Shown: piece after piece, positions 36,466-43,908 of the stretch
How the letters are laid out: every line of letters begins with the position of its first letter
Numbering within the stretch: position 1 is the first letter of the stretch
Assembly: GCA_039024435.1 (NCBI GenBank)
Contig: JBCCQH010000063.1
Span: 1-43,925 of the forward strand
Source of the DNA: JBCCQH01 sp039024435
Lineage (GTDB): Bacteria > Bacteroidota > Bacteroidia > J057 > JADKCL01
Length of the DNA: 43,925 nt
Reading direction: 5' to 3'
Program-made: the position numbers and the translations under genes
Notes under the pieces: model-generated
Told to the model about the DNA's origin: nothing
Seen by the model: only the letters and a program-made list of their open reading frames with translations
Database searches by the model: none

Positions 36466-36810
36466 TTAGGAGGGTAAAACGATTCCCATGAAGCGGTCCC
36501 AATCTGGCGCCTCACGAATGGATGGGGCAATGCTGGTTTTCATTTCCTGCATCATCATTTGGAGGGTGTTGAAATCCCGTTTGATCCAGGCTTTGACCCA
36601 GCGGTTAAAAATCTCCAGGTTGCCATGCTCAAATCGTTTCAAGGCAAGGGTGGCCTGCTCGATGGTTGCGGGCTTTCCTACCCGCTTTGATTCTTCGACC
36701 ATGAGCAAGGCCGTTTCTTCGCGTAGTTTTTCCTCACCAGATTTGCGGGTGTAGAAATACAATCCAGTGGCCCCGCCTGCTAGGAGCAGAAAGAAAAGCA
36801 GCTTTTTCAT
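36466..36810 (-). CDS. Small single-pass membrane protein
   Basis: 114 residues with an N-terminal hydrophobic segment (MKKLLFFLLLAGGATGLYFY) that serves as signal anchor, then a helical, charged domain (ALLMVEESKRVGKPATIEQA, RWVKAWIKRDFNTLQMMMQE). It overlaps the 73-residue gene as ATGA. Unknown function; a virion membrane protein is plausible. Confidence 0.65.
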   Translation of the reverse strand: MKKLLFFLLLAGGATGLYFYTRKSGEEKLREETALLMVEESKRVGKPATIEQATLALKRFEHGNLEIFNRWVKAWIKRDFNTLQMMMQEMKTSIAPSIREAPDWDRFMGIVLPS

Positions 36811-37028
36811 TGATCGTTGTGGTTAAGGTGGTGATGGTGGCCAGGGTCGTCCAGGTGGTCGTGCTGGTGTGAGGTTTGGGAAAGAATCATGTCCCCGACA
36901 ATGGCACCCAACAAGCCGCCCAGGACGACATACGGATACCAGGATTGCGTCCCGTTGGAGCGGGCGATATAATACCCGGCCAATGATCCCAGCCCCGCGC
37001 TGGCCCTGATAAAAATGCTCTGGTTCAT
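36807..37028 (-). CDS. Small membrane protein with histidine-rich tail
   Basis: 73 residues. Two glycine-rich hydrophobic segments (about 8-22, RASAGLGSLAGYYIA, and 33-50, YVVLGGLLGAIVGDMILS), then a C-terminal tail with eight His among the last 20 residues (HQHDHLDDPGHHHHLNHNDQ). The tail could bind divalent metal. It starts eight bases after the stop of the 121-residue gene and overlaps the next one by four bases. No family recognised. Confidence 0.6.
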   Translation of the reverse strand: MNQSIFIRASAGLGSLAGYYIARSNGTQSWYPYVVLGGLLGAIVGDMILSQTSHQHDHLDDPGHHHHLNHNDQ

Positions 37029-37036
37029 ACTCTGGA

Positions 37037-37402
37037 TTATCGTGGTCCGTTCATGGCAACCACCGCCAACTTCTTTTGAAGTGGACGGATTTTTTTGGCC
37101 AGTTTGTTGATGTTAGTGATGCACTTGCGGATGTGTCCCCGGCTTGTGCTGTCGATCTCCAGGGCATCAATGTATTTGCGCACCTGGGCCGGGCGGGTTT
37201 CGGCGTTGAGGATAAGAGCCTGCATGTCGGCCTTGGTTAGTTTGGTCAGCTTCCCATCCTCGTTTCTGATTCGGGCCTTGCCCAATTCTTCGGTCATGCG
37301 CTGGGTTTCATAGGCCAGGGCCGACATGGAGCGGTTCATGCTCGACCGCGCCGATTGTGCGGGTCGCGGGGTTTGGGTCTGTTGTGTTTTTCCAAGGAAC
37401 AT
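37037..37402 (-). CDS. Small helical protein, paralogue
   Basis: 121 residues; leader CTAAACCAACCAATCCGAA before the ATG. A Gln/Thr/Arg-rich N-terminal arm is followed by helices: LTKADMQALILNAETRPAQV, RKYIDALEIDSTSRGHIRKC, ITNINKLAKKIRPLQKKL. The middle resembles the 97- and 105-residue proteins. Soluble and basic. Unknown; basic helical proteins of this size are often nucleic-acid or scaffold proteins. Confidence 0.6.
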   Translation of the reverse strand: MFLGKTQQTQTPRPAQSARSSMNRSMSALAYETQRMTEELGKARIRNEDGKLTKLTKADMQALILNAETRPAQVRKYIDALEIDSTSRGHIRKCITNINKLAKKIRPLQKKLAVVAMNGPR

Positions 37403-37417
37403 TTCGGATTGGTTGGT

Positions 37418-38101
37418 TTAGTTGTTGGATAGCAGTAAGTAGGCACCGATCCCGGCCAGGGCCAGCAAGCTGCCCCGGACGATCCACTTGCGCCGGGTTC
37501 GCCGTTGCATGGCCCGGAAGTCCAACACCGAATAGGTGAAGACATTGCCGTGAAGCCTTTGGTGGGTTTCCACCAGCGGCATAAAGCCTTTGTTGAAGTC
37601 GTCAGCTTCCCGTAAGACAGTGCAACCAGCAGAATCACGCCGCACTGATTTCTCTGGTCCCTGGGGGCCGTTGAAATAGCTGGTGCGGTGGATGTTGATG
37701 CCGAACATCCCCGACATGCGCTTGCCGTTGTGAAAGTCCAGCACATCGTCGCGGTTGTAGTCCCGGATGACTGTAACCGGGGCGCGCCTCTGGCACAAAG
37801 CGTAATACTTGCCCCGGTGCCTGTCAACCGCATAGGCATCGACATACTGGCCTTCTGCCAGGATCGCCGCGCCCATCTGGTGAAGTGGCATGTGCAGGTA
37901 GTGTAGGCCAGGGTCAAGGGTAGCGGCCCAGGCCCGGAAATGCCACTTTTGCCGCTCGTCTTTGTAAAAGACTGTCAGCAGGTCGTCGAACTTTCCAGCC
38001 CTTGTAAACGGGGACCGGATACCGACGATGTTAAGCTGGTAAGGGGCGGAGTAAATCCGCCACTTACGCGCCTTCATCAGTGACATTATCCTCTTTCGCA
38101 T
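37418..38101 (-). CDS. L,D-transpeptidase-like murein enzyme with C-terminal membrane anchor
   Basis: 227 residues from the ATG at 38101; a GTG three bases upstream is possible. Middle and second half show a YkuD-like catalytic arrangement: His138 in GINIHRTS and Cys160 in DSAGCTVL, after YYALCQRRAPVTVIRDYNRD. WAATLDPGLHYLH and GAAILAEGQY are typical of a phage protein family with this motif. A transmembrane segment closes the protein (about 205-224, WIVRGSLLALAGIGAYLLLS) and there is no signal peptide. It would act on peptidoglycan peptides, either cleaving or exchanging cross-links; which one is not clear. It follows the peptidoglycan-binding protein gene directly. Confidence 0.7.
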   Translation of the reverse strand: MRKRIMSLMKARKWRIYSAPYQLNIVGIRSPFTRAGKFDDLLTVFYKDERQKWHFRAWAATLDPGLHYLHMPLHQMGAAILAEGQYVDAYAVDRHRGKYYALCQRRAPVTVIRDYNRDDVLDFHNGKRMSGMFGINIHRTSYFNGPQGPEKSVRRDSAGCTVLREADDFNKGFMPLVETHQRLHGNVFTYSVLDFRAMQRRTRRKWIVRGSLLALAGIGAYLLLSNN

Positions 38102-38104
38102 CAC

Positions 38105-39148
38105 TTATGCAGTCACCAGGGATTGAGTAGGAACAAAGGCCCGTTTGCCAATGGGCGTAATTACCGTCGTCACCCCTTCGCGCTGGTCAACCACCGTACC
38201 GACCAGGATGCCGGGACCAATCTGCTGGAGGGGTTCGGTACTTCCCCAAATTTGGGTCGGCTGGACCGTGACCGCCTGTTTTCCCATCCGGGAATCTGCA
38301 ACCGCGCCCAGGCCGGACAAATGCCATGTGTCATTGGCATCCTTGCGCAATCCCATCCGGGTCAGGTGTGAGGCGAACGCCTGACGCTGGGAGAAATTCC
38401 AGGGCATACGCGATGCCATGAGGGTATTTACAAGGTTGCGGTTCACACGTCCGCCGTATTTGTCCCGCGTTTCGTAGCGGTTGTTACCCCGGTCGGCGAG
38501 GAAGGACGAAACATTGCGGTAGTCCTGGGTGGAAACCATTTGCTTCAAGGCGTTGACCACGCGGGAGGAATCCAGGCGATTGGTTGCGTTGGCGATTTCC
38601 ATAGCCAGGTCTGCGGGGGAAAACGAACCGCCGCTCTGGGAGGTCTTTCCTCCAGCCTGCGGGCTTGTTCCTCCAGGTTGGAATCCGTAGGGGTCGGCCC
38701 CTCCAATGAAGGCCAGGATTCGCCCGTAGCCTTCGGCTGTGATCGGTGTGGCGACATTGGCATAGTCAAGGGCGCGCTGGGTCTTTGGCCCCCATATCCC
38801 ATCTGTCGAAAGTCCCGCGCCCAGCTTGGTATTGAGGCCGCGTTGGATCAACCTGATCCGCTTGCCTTTCATGCCCCTTGATAGGGGAAAGCTGCGGTCG
38901 GTTTCCTGCTGAGTGCTACTGCCTCCAGATGATCCGCCGCTGCTGGAGGTCGTCGTGGTGGTTGGGGTGGTCGTGGTCGTCGTGGTAGTGGTATCTGCGC
39001 CACTGCTGGAGGGATTGAATCCCGTTTGTTGCGCTTTGGCCCGGTTGAAAAACCAGAAGGCCAGGCCACCGACGATAACAATACCGCCAAAGGCCAGGGC
39101 AATTTTTCCGTTTTTGCTGATTCCCTTACGCGATTGCGCTGGAACCAT
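38105..39148 (-). CDS. Membrane-anchored peptidoglycan-binding protein
   Basis: 347 residues from the ATG at 39148; an alternative ATG at 39193 adds 15 residues and increases the overlap with the upstream gene from 23 to 68 bases. Counted from the longer start: transmembrane segment 30-49 (KIALAFGGIVIVGGLAFWFF), a Ser/Thr/Gly-rich low-complexity linker 60-95, a PG_binding_1 domain about 103-145 (LSRGMKGKRIRLIQRGLNTK, TDGIWGPKTQRALDYA), and a 200-residue C-terminus with two helical segments (ATNRLDSSRVVNALKQM, RNLVNTLMASRMPWNFSQRQ). It likely tethers a membrane, cellular or viral, to the cell wall. No catalytic domain seen. Confidence 0.75.
   Translation of the reverse strand: MVPAQSRKGISKNGKIALAFGGIVIVGGLAFWFFNRAKAQQTGFNPSSSGADTTTTTTTTTPTTTTTSSSGGSSGGSSTQQETDRSFPLSRGMKGKRIRLIQRGLNTKLGAGLSTDGIWGPKTQRALDYANVATPITAEGYGRILAFIGGADPYGFQPGGTSPQAGGKTSQSGGSFSPADLAMEIANATNRLDSSRVVNALKQMVSTQDYRNVSSFLADRGNNRYETRDKYGGRVNRNLVNTLMASRMPWNFSQRQAFASHLTRMGLRKDANDTWHLSGLGAVADSRMGKQAVTVQPTQIWGSTEPLQQIGPGILVGTVVDQREGVTTVITPIGKRAFVPTQSLVTA
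38948..39012 (-). repeat. Low-complexity Thr/Ser codon run
   Basis: The linker of the peptidoglycan-binding protein is coded by a run of ACC/ACG/ACT and TCC/AGC codons (on the plus strand GTCGTGGTGGTTGGGGTGG and similar). This is a simple repeat prone to slippage. It spaces the membrane anchor from the wall-binding domain. Confidence 0.6.
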
Positions 39149-40091
39149 TGGTGCAGATACGGACAAGTTCGAGTTTGGATTTGCCAATTGCATCTTCTTT
39201 TGATTGTAGGATTCTGTAAGCCTTTTCTAAATCTTCGCCGCTCATTTCGTCGCTCAATTCTGTAAGGGCAGACTTGCCGTATAGCTGGAAGTATTTGCCG
39301 TTGAGCATACAAAAGGCTGCGAAGTTTGGCAGTTCATTCAGCACCTTATAGATCGCTTCTTCGTCGGTTCCATAGGGCCAGAAAAAGGTGCTTTCATAGT
39401 CGGCCCCGGCCTTGATCCTGATGGCCCAATTTTTCAGCATTCGATCCGTTACCTGGAAAGGGTCGCGGTTGTTTGCTTCGCGTTGGTTGGCTGGCATTGA
39501 ATCAATGATGGCAAGGATTTCGGCTTTCATGTGATTGGAAACCTCTTTTTCCAAGTCCTCCATCAAATGCGAAGTGCGCTTTGTCAGGTCGAAATACTTG
39601 CCCTTGACTTGCTCCCAAAACTTGCGGTGCGGTACGTCCGAAATGGTGTCGCGTACAAGTTCCTCGTCGGTCCCCCAGCCAAAGGGCGTATCGGGATTGA
39701 AAGCGTCATAGATTCGATTTGCAAACCAATCGGGTTCTCCCGTATCATCCGAAGCATTGACGGTGCGGTTATACTGTTGGTTTTTCAGTACCCCGCGCAG
39801 GATCAGGTAAAGCACCCCGGATGCCCCGGCCACCACCGCGCCGATCTTCAAGCCGTTGATGAATCGACGCTGGCCAGGGGTGTAGGTGTCGGTGGTCGTC
39901 TGCACCGTGATCGGCTGGGCAACGGGTGCGACCTCCTGACCTGTACCGGGGTCCAGAACGGGAAGCTGCCGGGGCTGCTGGACAATGACCGTAGGCGGCT
40001 GGGCCTGGGGCTGGTTGGCCTTGGCTACCATCGCCTGCGTCACCATCGCGGCCACGGCAGGGTTTCCCAATTCTGAATTGCTGAAAAGCAT
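39126..40091 (-). CDS. Membrane protein with two annexin-like repeats
   Basis: 321 residues. Residues 1-75 are Pro/Gln-rich and flexible, then one transmembrane segment 80-98 (GLKIGAVVAGASGVLYLIL). Two segments match the annexin repeat pattern: 138-196 begins GWGTDEELVRDTI; 239-297 begins PYGTDEEAIYKVL and continues GKYFQLYGKSALTELSDEMS. The spacing from GTDEE to the LYGK-x-x-L helix and to the E-x-SG turn agrees with annexins within one or two residues. Annexins bind acidic phospholipid through calcium; whether this protein does is unknown. Next to the peptidoglycan-binding gene and within the small-membrane-protein block, a virion membrane role is plausible. Confidence 0.7.
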   Translation of the reverse strand: MLFSNSELGNPAVAAMVTQAMVAKANQPQAQPPTVIVQQPRQLPVLDPGTGQEVAPVAQPITVQTTTDTYTPGQRRFINGLKIGAVVAGASGVLYLILRGVLKNQQYNRTVNASDDTGEPDWFANRIYDAFNPDTPFGWGTDEELVRDTISDVPHRKFWEQVKGKYFDLTKRTSHLMEDLEKEVSNHMKAEILAIIDSMPANQREANNRDPFQVTDRMLKNWAIRIKAGADYESTFFWPYGTDEEAIYKVLNELPNFAAFCMLNGKYFQLYGKSALTELSDEMSGEDLEKAYRILQSKEDAIGKSKLELVRICTNGSSAIA

Positions 40092-40117
40092 GGTTTGATT
40101 GTCAGGTTAGCGGTTTG

Positions 40118-40309
40118 TCAGTTGCGAAGGCCCAATTGCTTTTTGACCATTCCCCCGAAAGGTCCGCGCATGATTCCCGGCCCTTTGTGTGCCAGGGCTT
40201 GAAGGGTGGCGGTGTCGAAGTTCTTAGCAAGTTCAACAAGGGCTTTGATTTTGGTTTCGGCTTCGGTTTGGTTGGTGGCCGAAATGGTCAGGTTGTACTT
40301 AAAGTTCAT
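40118..40309 (-). CDS. 63-residue small protein
   Basis: MNFKYNLTISATNQTEAETK then helical KIKALVELAKNFDTATLQAL and a GPFGGMVKKQLGL end. The start overlaps the stop of the 310-residue gene by 11 bases, which supports coupled translation. A short strand followed by two helices resembles small proteins common in Bacteroidota phages; no function is known to me. Confidence 0.55.
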   Translation of the reverse strand: MNFKYNLTISATNQTEAETKIKALVELAKNFDTATLQALAHKGPGIMRGPFGGMVKKQLGLRN

Positions 40310-41231
40310 CTGTGAAATCCTCGGTGTTTGGGTTGTCAGTTTCTACTTTCTGGGTCTGATCGTCGGCGTGGTCTTCTCCGTCGATCAAATCCTGTACAAT
40401 GGGGATCAATTCAGGTTGTTCCATGAAGTTGTCCAGGATCATCATTACCTGAATGAAATCCTGCTGGGAGAAAGCGGACTGAATCCGTTTGAGCAGGTCC
40501 AGGTAGGGCTGATCTTCCGGGGAGATTGCCGGGCCGTTTGGTTCGTCGGCTGCGCTAAACGAGACTTCGGCCTGGGGCTGGACAGGCTGGGCGAACTGCT
40601 GCTGCATCTGCGCGGCCTGAATGTCGTTGTCTTCCTCGATGATTCCGGCCAATGCCTGACCGCCAGGAAGTCGTGCCAGGATTTGCGGGTTTCGTCGTAT
40701 GAAGCCCTCCAGGAATATCCCACCAAGTTCGCCCAGGTTGATATTGCCCATGTGCAGCTTCTTCCCCTTGAATACCTCCAGGTCTTTTTCGAGTTGGTCG
40801 CTGTACTCCTTCAACTCGTCGTGTTCGCTACTGAGCTTTTGATACTTCTCCTGGAGGGCTTTGTGGTCCCATTCAAGGCGGTCATATTGCCGCTGCTTTT
40901 CAAACTCACTTCTGAGTTGCGAAGAAAACCCTTCCAGGCTTTGCGCCTTTTCGCCCTGGGGCTTGTTGCGCTCGATGAAAAGGGTGTGCTTGTCGTTGTG
41001 CTGGCTTTTTCCCTTGTACAGCGTAATTTCTACCTCCTGGGTAGAACCAAGGGAAATGTGGTCTGTCACCGATCCGAAAAGCGTGGGGTCGTCGGTGCGC
41101 TCGATCACCAGAAGGCCATCAATTCGCACTTCGTAGTCGGTCGGTTCGTCACGCTCCAGGTCCGCATTCAGCTTGCGTTCAATGCGGTCCATTTCGTGAT
41201 TGGAAAAAGGGCGTTCAAATAGCTTTCCCAT
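40299..41231 (-). CDS. Coiled-coil protein
   Basis: 310 residues from the ATG at 41231 (MGKLFERPFSNHEMDRIERK), preceded by CACAAACAAAACCTGAAC; the frame upstream adds 18 residues inside the previous gene. The N-terminal ~100 residues are beta-rich (YEVRIDGLLVIERTDD, EVEITLYKGK). A long coiled coil covers about 104-155 (EKQRQYDRLEWDHKALQEKY, QKLSSEHDELKEYSDQLEKD). The C-terminus is acidic and Gln-rich. No signal or membrane segment. It could be a scaffold or minor structural protein; this is inferred from position after the beta-rich genes. Confidence 0.65.
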   Translation of the reverse strand: MGKLFERPFSNHEMDRIERKLNADLERDEPTDYEVRIDGLLVIERTDDPTLFGSVTDHISLGSTQEVEITLYKGKSQHNDKHTLFIERNKPQGEKAQSLEGFSSQLRSEFEKQRQYDRLEWDHKALQEKYQKLSSEHDELKEYSDQLEKDLEVFKGKKLHMGNINLGELGGIFLEGFIRRNPQILARLPGGQALAGIIEEDNDIQAAQMQQQFAQPVQPQAEVSFSAADEPNGPAISPEDQPYLDLLKRIQSAFSQQDFIQVMMILDNFMEQPELIPIVQDLIDGEDHADDQTQKVETDNPNTEDFTDEL

Positions 41232-41592
41232 GTTCAGGTTTTGTTTGTGGATCAGACTTTGTTTTGGTGACTTGCGCAACCGCAAGAATGATTGTAAGCG
41301 TAAGCGTACTGGGCTGGGTGTTGGTGATCGTCACCTGCCCGCTATGCTCAAACTGTTGCTCGTTGTAGCCCTGTCCGGTTGTATCCAGAATGCCGTATGC
41401 CGATTCGACGGTGATACCTATGGCGGTGTTGAGCAATTCATAGGGGCAATACAACCATGTGTTGAAAGCCGGGAAGACAAAGGTGGCGTTGGCCGGGATG
41501 TTGATGGTCCGCATCTGGACGTGGTAGTTGCGGCCAAAGCCCATTTCCCGCATCCTTATTGGGATCGTTTCCTGGATAAAGCTGGTGGTCAT
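41215..41592 (-). CDS. Beta-rich small protein, candidate capsid-module component
   Basis: 125 residues, almost entirely short strands (NYHVQMRTINIPANATFVFP, AIGITVESAYGILDT, SGQVTITNTQPSTLTLTIIL). It starts inside the stop of the preceding gene (ATGA) and overlaps the next by 17 bases. No membrane segment. It fits a single beta-sandwich. No family recognised. Confidence 0.6.
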   Translation of the reverse strand: MTTSFIQETIPIRMREMGFGRNYHVQMRTINIPANATFVFPAFNTWLYCPYELLNTAIGITVESAYGILDTTGQGYNEQQFEHSGQVTITNTQPSTLTLTIILAVAQVTKTKSDPQTKPEHGKAI

Positions 41593-42074
41593 TGTCCGGT
41601 CCTTTCGTAATAGAGGTAAACGTGAACGGTGTAAGCTTCCTGGGAAGTACCCAGCTTGTTCAGAACGTCCTTGTAAAAGCCGTGGATGACGCGGTGGTTG
41701 CTGTCAATCTCCACCTCTACCGGGCGGTAGCTCTTGCCCGAATACCAGAATTCAGGTTGCTTTGCCAACGAGCCGCCTGGGGCAACAATTCCAAGGGGGC
41801 CGTGATTCATTTCGTAACTCATTTCCAGGGCTACGGTGGACTGATAGAAAACGTCACCTGGGCCATGCCAGCGCAAGGATACATTCCCTGCGGTGTTCTC
41901 TGGCCAGGGAGTAAGCAGTAGGGTGTCCCAATTCAGCTTTCCAGGGTCCACCACGAAATTGATGCCCACGACTTTGTACACATCATAAGGCAGCGAAATG
42001 AGAAACGTTATGCGATCCTCCACCAGGAAGACCTCAAAGGATTCTTTCAGTATGCGTATCTGCTTACTGAGCAT
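41589..42074 (-). CDS. Beta-rich protein, candidate capsid-module component
   Basis: 161 residues with the strand pattern of a jelly-roll-sized beta-sandwich: RITFLISLPYDVYKVVGINF, VSLRWHGPGDVFYQSTVALE, KSYRPVEVEIDSNHRVIHGF, AYTVHVYLYYERTG. It overlaps both neighbours (11 bases upstream, ATGA downstream), so the trio is produced together. A viral coat or spike protein is possible; unproven. Confidence 0.6.
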   Translation of the reverse strand: MLSKQIRILKESFEVFLVEDRITFLISLPYDVYKVVGINFVVDPGKLNWDTLLLTPWPENTAGNVSLRWHGPGDVFYQSTVALEMSYEMNHGPLGIVAPGGSLAKQPEFWYSGKSYRPVEVEIDSNHRVIHGFYKDVLNKLGTSQEAYTVHVYLYYERTGQ

Positions 42075-42450
42075 CTTCCTCCAGTTCGGTTTCCAGGTAC
42101 ACCGAAACCGTGTAGGGGTCGAATACCTGCACCGCGCTATTGTTGTCGGTGTAAACGACCTTCAGGATGCCGTTGCCGGGGGCGTGATCCATCGGCAAGT
42201 ACCTGTCTTTGGGAGCCACGCCCAGGCCCGACATGAGCAGTCGGGTGTGGTATTGGTCGGGGATAACTTCCTCGCCATTGAGCAGGATTTGTACTGTACC
42301 CCGGTGGTACAGCATTTCGTCGCGGTCGCTGGTCAGCAGCATACCCCGCACTCTGGCGGTGTGCTTGTCCAGTTCAAAGTCGCCTTTTGCGGTTTTTTCC
42401 GCATTCTGGACCAGCGGTAGGTCGTACCGCTTGCGTATGATCTTTCCCAT
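42064..42450 (-). CDS. Beta-rich small protein, candidate capsid-module component
   Basis: 128 residues; leader TACAAACTACAACAACGACC then A before the ATG. Strands include TARVRGMLLTSDRDEMLYHR, GTVQILLNGEEVIPD, GNGILKVVYTDN and PYTVSVYLETELEE. It is followed with an 11-base overlap by the 161-residue gene. Soluble. The sequence looks like a single beta-sandwich or minor coat protein; no match recognised. Confidence 0.6.
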   Translation of the reverse strand: MGKIIRKRYDLPLVQNAEKTAKGDFELDKHTARVRGMLLTSDRDEMLYHRGTVQILLNGEEVIPDQYHTRLLMSGLGVAPKDRYLPMDHAPGNGILKVVYTDNNSAVQVFDPYTVSVYLETELEEDAQ

Positions 42451-42538
42451 TGGTCGTTGTTGTAGTTTGTACTCAGATTAAGGGCGCAGGTGGGCCGCCC
42501 AGGATCGGGCGGCCCTTCCCGCTTCAAATGAACTGCCC

Positions 42539-43213
42539 TTATGGTGTGGTCATCGTGCCGTAAAGACCGACATAGATGTGTGTGTCTTGCGGAATTCCGG
42601 CAACCGTTCCAAGTTCCAGGGTGCATTCCACCAGTACGTCATCATGGATCAAACGCGGGTTGTGCAGCTTGTAAAAGCCTTGGGGCCACATTGCGTTTTG
42701 ATCGGTACAGAATACGCGCATAGACGTTTCAGGAACGATCTGAATCTTGTTGGCTTTGAGCGAAAACTCGCCGTTAGCGATGGCCGCGAAGTTCGATTGC
42801 TCGATGGTCTGGAAGTGGGTGGACTTGATTTCGTCCGAGGTTGGTGATCCAGGAACCGCCGCGGTAGTTTGGCCTGCCAGCAGGAAAATTCCCGATACAA
42901 GCATGGCCTGGTTCTTTGGCAGCTTCGCGTTGCTGATGTTGCGCAGCCCCACTTCCTTGTCGTCCTGAGTCTGGAACATTTTGATCGTGGTGCTGGAGCC
43001 TACCCCAACGATGGAGTAAATCACCTGATCGCCCAGGCGGAGTTTCCCCATTTTCAGTTCGCGCTTGATGCGTCCGGGCAAAGATTTGAAATGTTTTTCC
43101 ATCTCTGCACGTGATCCACGCGAACGGTGTTTGAAGGGTACGCCGCGTCCCCGGCCTCGCCCTTCCAGACCCAAAAGGTCGTTTTGAACATTTTCGTCGA
43201 AAAAATCAGACAT
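42539..43213 (-). CDS. Candidate major structural (coat) protein
   Basis: 224 residues; leader AACAACCCAAACCAATTATC before the ATG. An Arg/Lys-rich arm at about 17-60 (GRGRGRGVPFKHRSRGSRAE, KHFKSLPGRIKRELKMGKLR) is followed by a beta-rich body: GDQVIYSIVGVGSSTTIKMF, NQAMLVSGIFLLAGQTTAAV, FSLKANKIQIVPETSMRVFC, LIHDDVLVECTLELGTV, IYVGLYGTMTTP. A basic N-terminal arm plus a beta barrel is typical of coat proteins that touch nucleic acid or membrane. It is the largest of the four adjacent beta-rich proteins. The coat-protein call is inferred; no homology was checked. Confidence 0.55.
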   Translation of the reverse strand: MSDFFDENVQNDLLGLEGRGRGRGVPFKHRSRGSRAEMEKHFKSLPGRIKRELKMGKLRLGDQVIYSIVGVGSSTTIKMFQTQDDKEVGLRNISNAKLPKNQAMLVSGIFLLAGQTTAAVPGSPTSDEIKSTHFQTIEQSNFAAIANGEFSLKANKIQIVPETSMRVFCTDQNAMWPQGFYKLHNPRLIHDDVLVECTLELGTVAGIPQDTHIYVGLYGTMTTP

Positions 43214-43260
43214 GATAATTGGTTTGGGTTGTTATGAATTGTTAAATAGATGGTGGTGGT

Positions 43261-43908
43261 TTACATCTGGTCGAAGCCGACCAGTTCACCGTCCTGGTCC
43301 ACGAATGCGTCCAGGTCGTCGTCGTCAATGTCTTCAAAGTCGGTGTCGATTGCGCCGAATCCCTCCAGGTCTTCTTCGTCGTCGTCCTCGTCAAAGTCGT
43401 CATCAACTACACCCGGAAGGGGTAAGGCCGACTGTTCCCGGAAGTCCATGCTGGAGGCAATCAGGGAATTGTTCATCTGATCCAGAGTTGCAAAAGGATT
43501 TGCGCCCAGGTAGCCCAAATCTGAATCCGGGCCAGCATCGCCGCCCTGGTCGGAAGTGTTCGCGTCCTTCTTGTTGAAAAGACCGATTTTGTCCAGGAAC
43601 AACTTCTTGCCGAATTCTGAGAAGAACATTTTGGCCCTGCCGGACACCCCGGCTTTGTAGGTTTCAAAGTCGAATTTGCCGCCATTGGGGGATTGTGCTT
43701 GTCGCAGGTTGGGGTCGCCCGTAGCTGCGGCACGGGCAGGCATTGCCAGGGCAAGGCCAGTACCGATACTTACCAGGGATGCGTTTTGCTTGTGGATGCC
43801 GTAAAGGGCCAGGATCACACCTGCCGGAAGGCTTACCCGACCGGGTACGAGAACCGCCCCCAGGGTCATCCCTCCAAATGCCATAAGCGCATTTTTTCCC
43901 CAATCCAT
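43261..43908 (-). CDS. Membrane protein with strongly acidic tail
   Basis: 215 residues. Two or three hydrophobic segments within 8-57 (LMAFGGMTLGAVLVPG, LPAGVILALYGIHK, SLVSIGTGLALAMPA). A charged middle (GRAKMFFSEFGKKLFLDKIG) follows. In the last ~49 residues (from 167) about half are Asp or Glu. The leader is TTAACAAAGAATCCGCG, with the window edge just beyond, so another gene may lie upstream. The acidic tail could contact the basic arm of the next protein. Unknown family. Confidence 0.65.
   Translation of the reverse strand: MDWGKNALMAFGGMTLGAVLVPGRVSLPAGVILALYGIHKQNASLVSIGTGLALAMPARAAATGDPNLRQAQSPNGGKFDFETYKAGVSGRAKMFFSEFGKKLFLDKIGLFNKKDANTSDQGGDAGPDSDLGYLGANPFATLDQMNNSLIASSMDFREQSALPLPGVVDDDFDEDDDEEDLEGFGAIDTDFEDIDDDDLDAFVDQDGELVGFDQM

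Noticed and set aside
38105..39193. Longer start at 39193 for the peptidoglycan-binding protein
   Set aside because: It would overlap the upstream gene by 68 bases; the ATG at 39148 overlaps by 23. Either is possible; the shorter was chosen.
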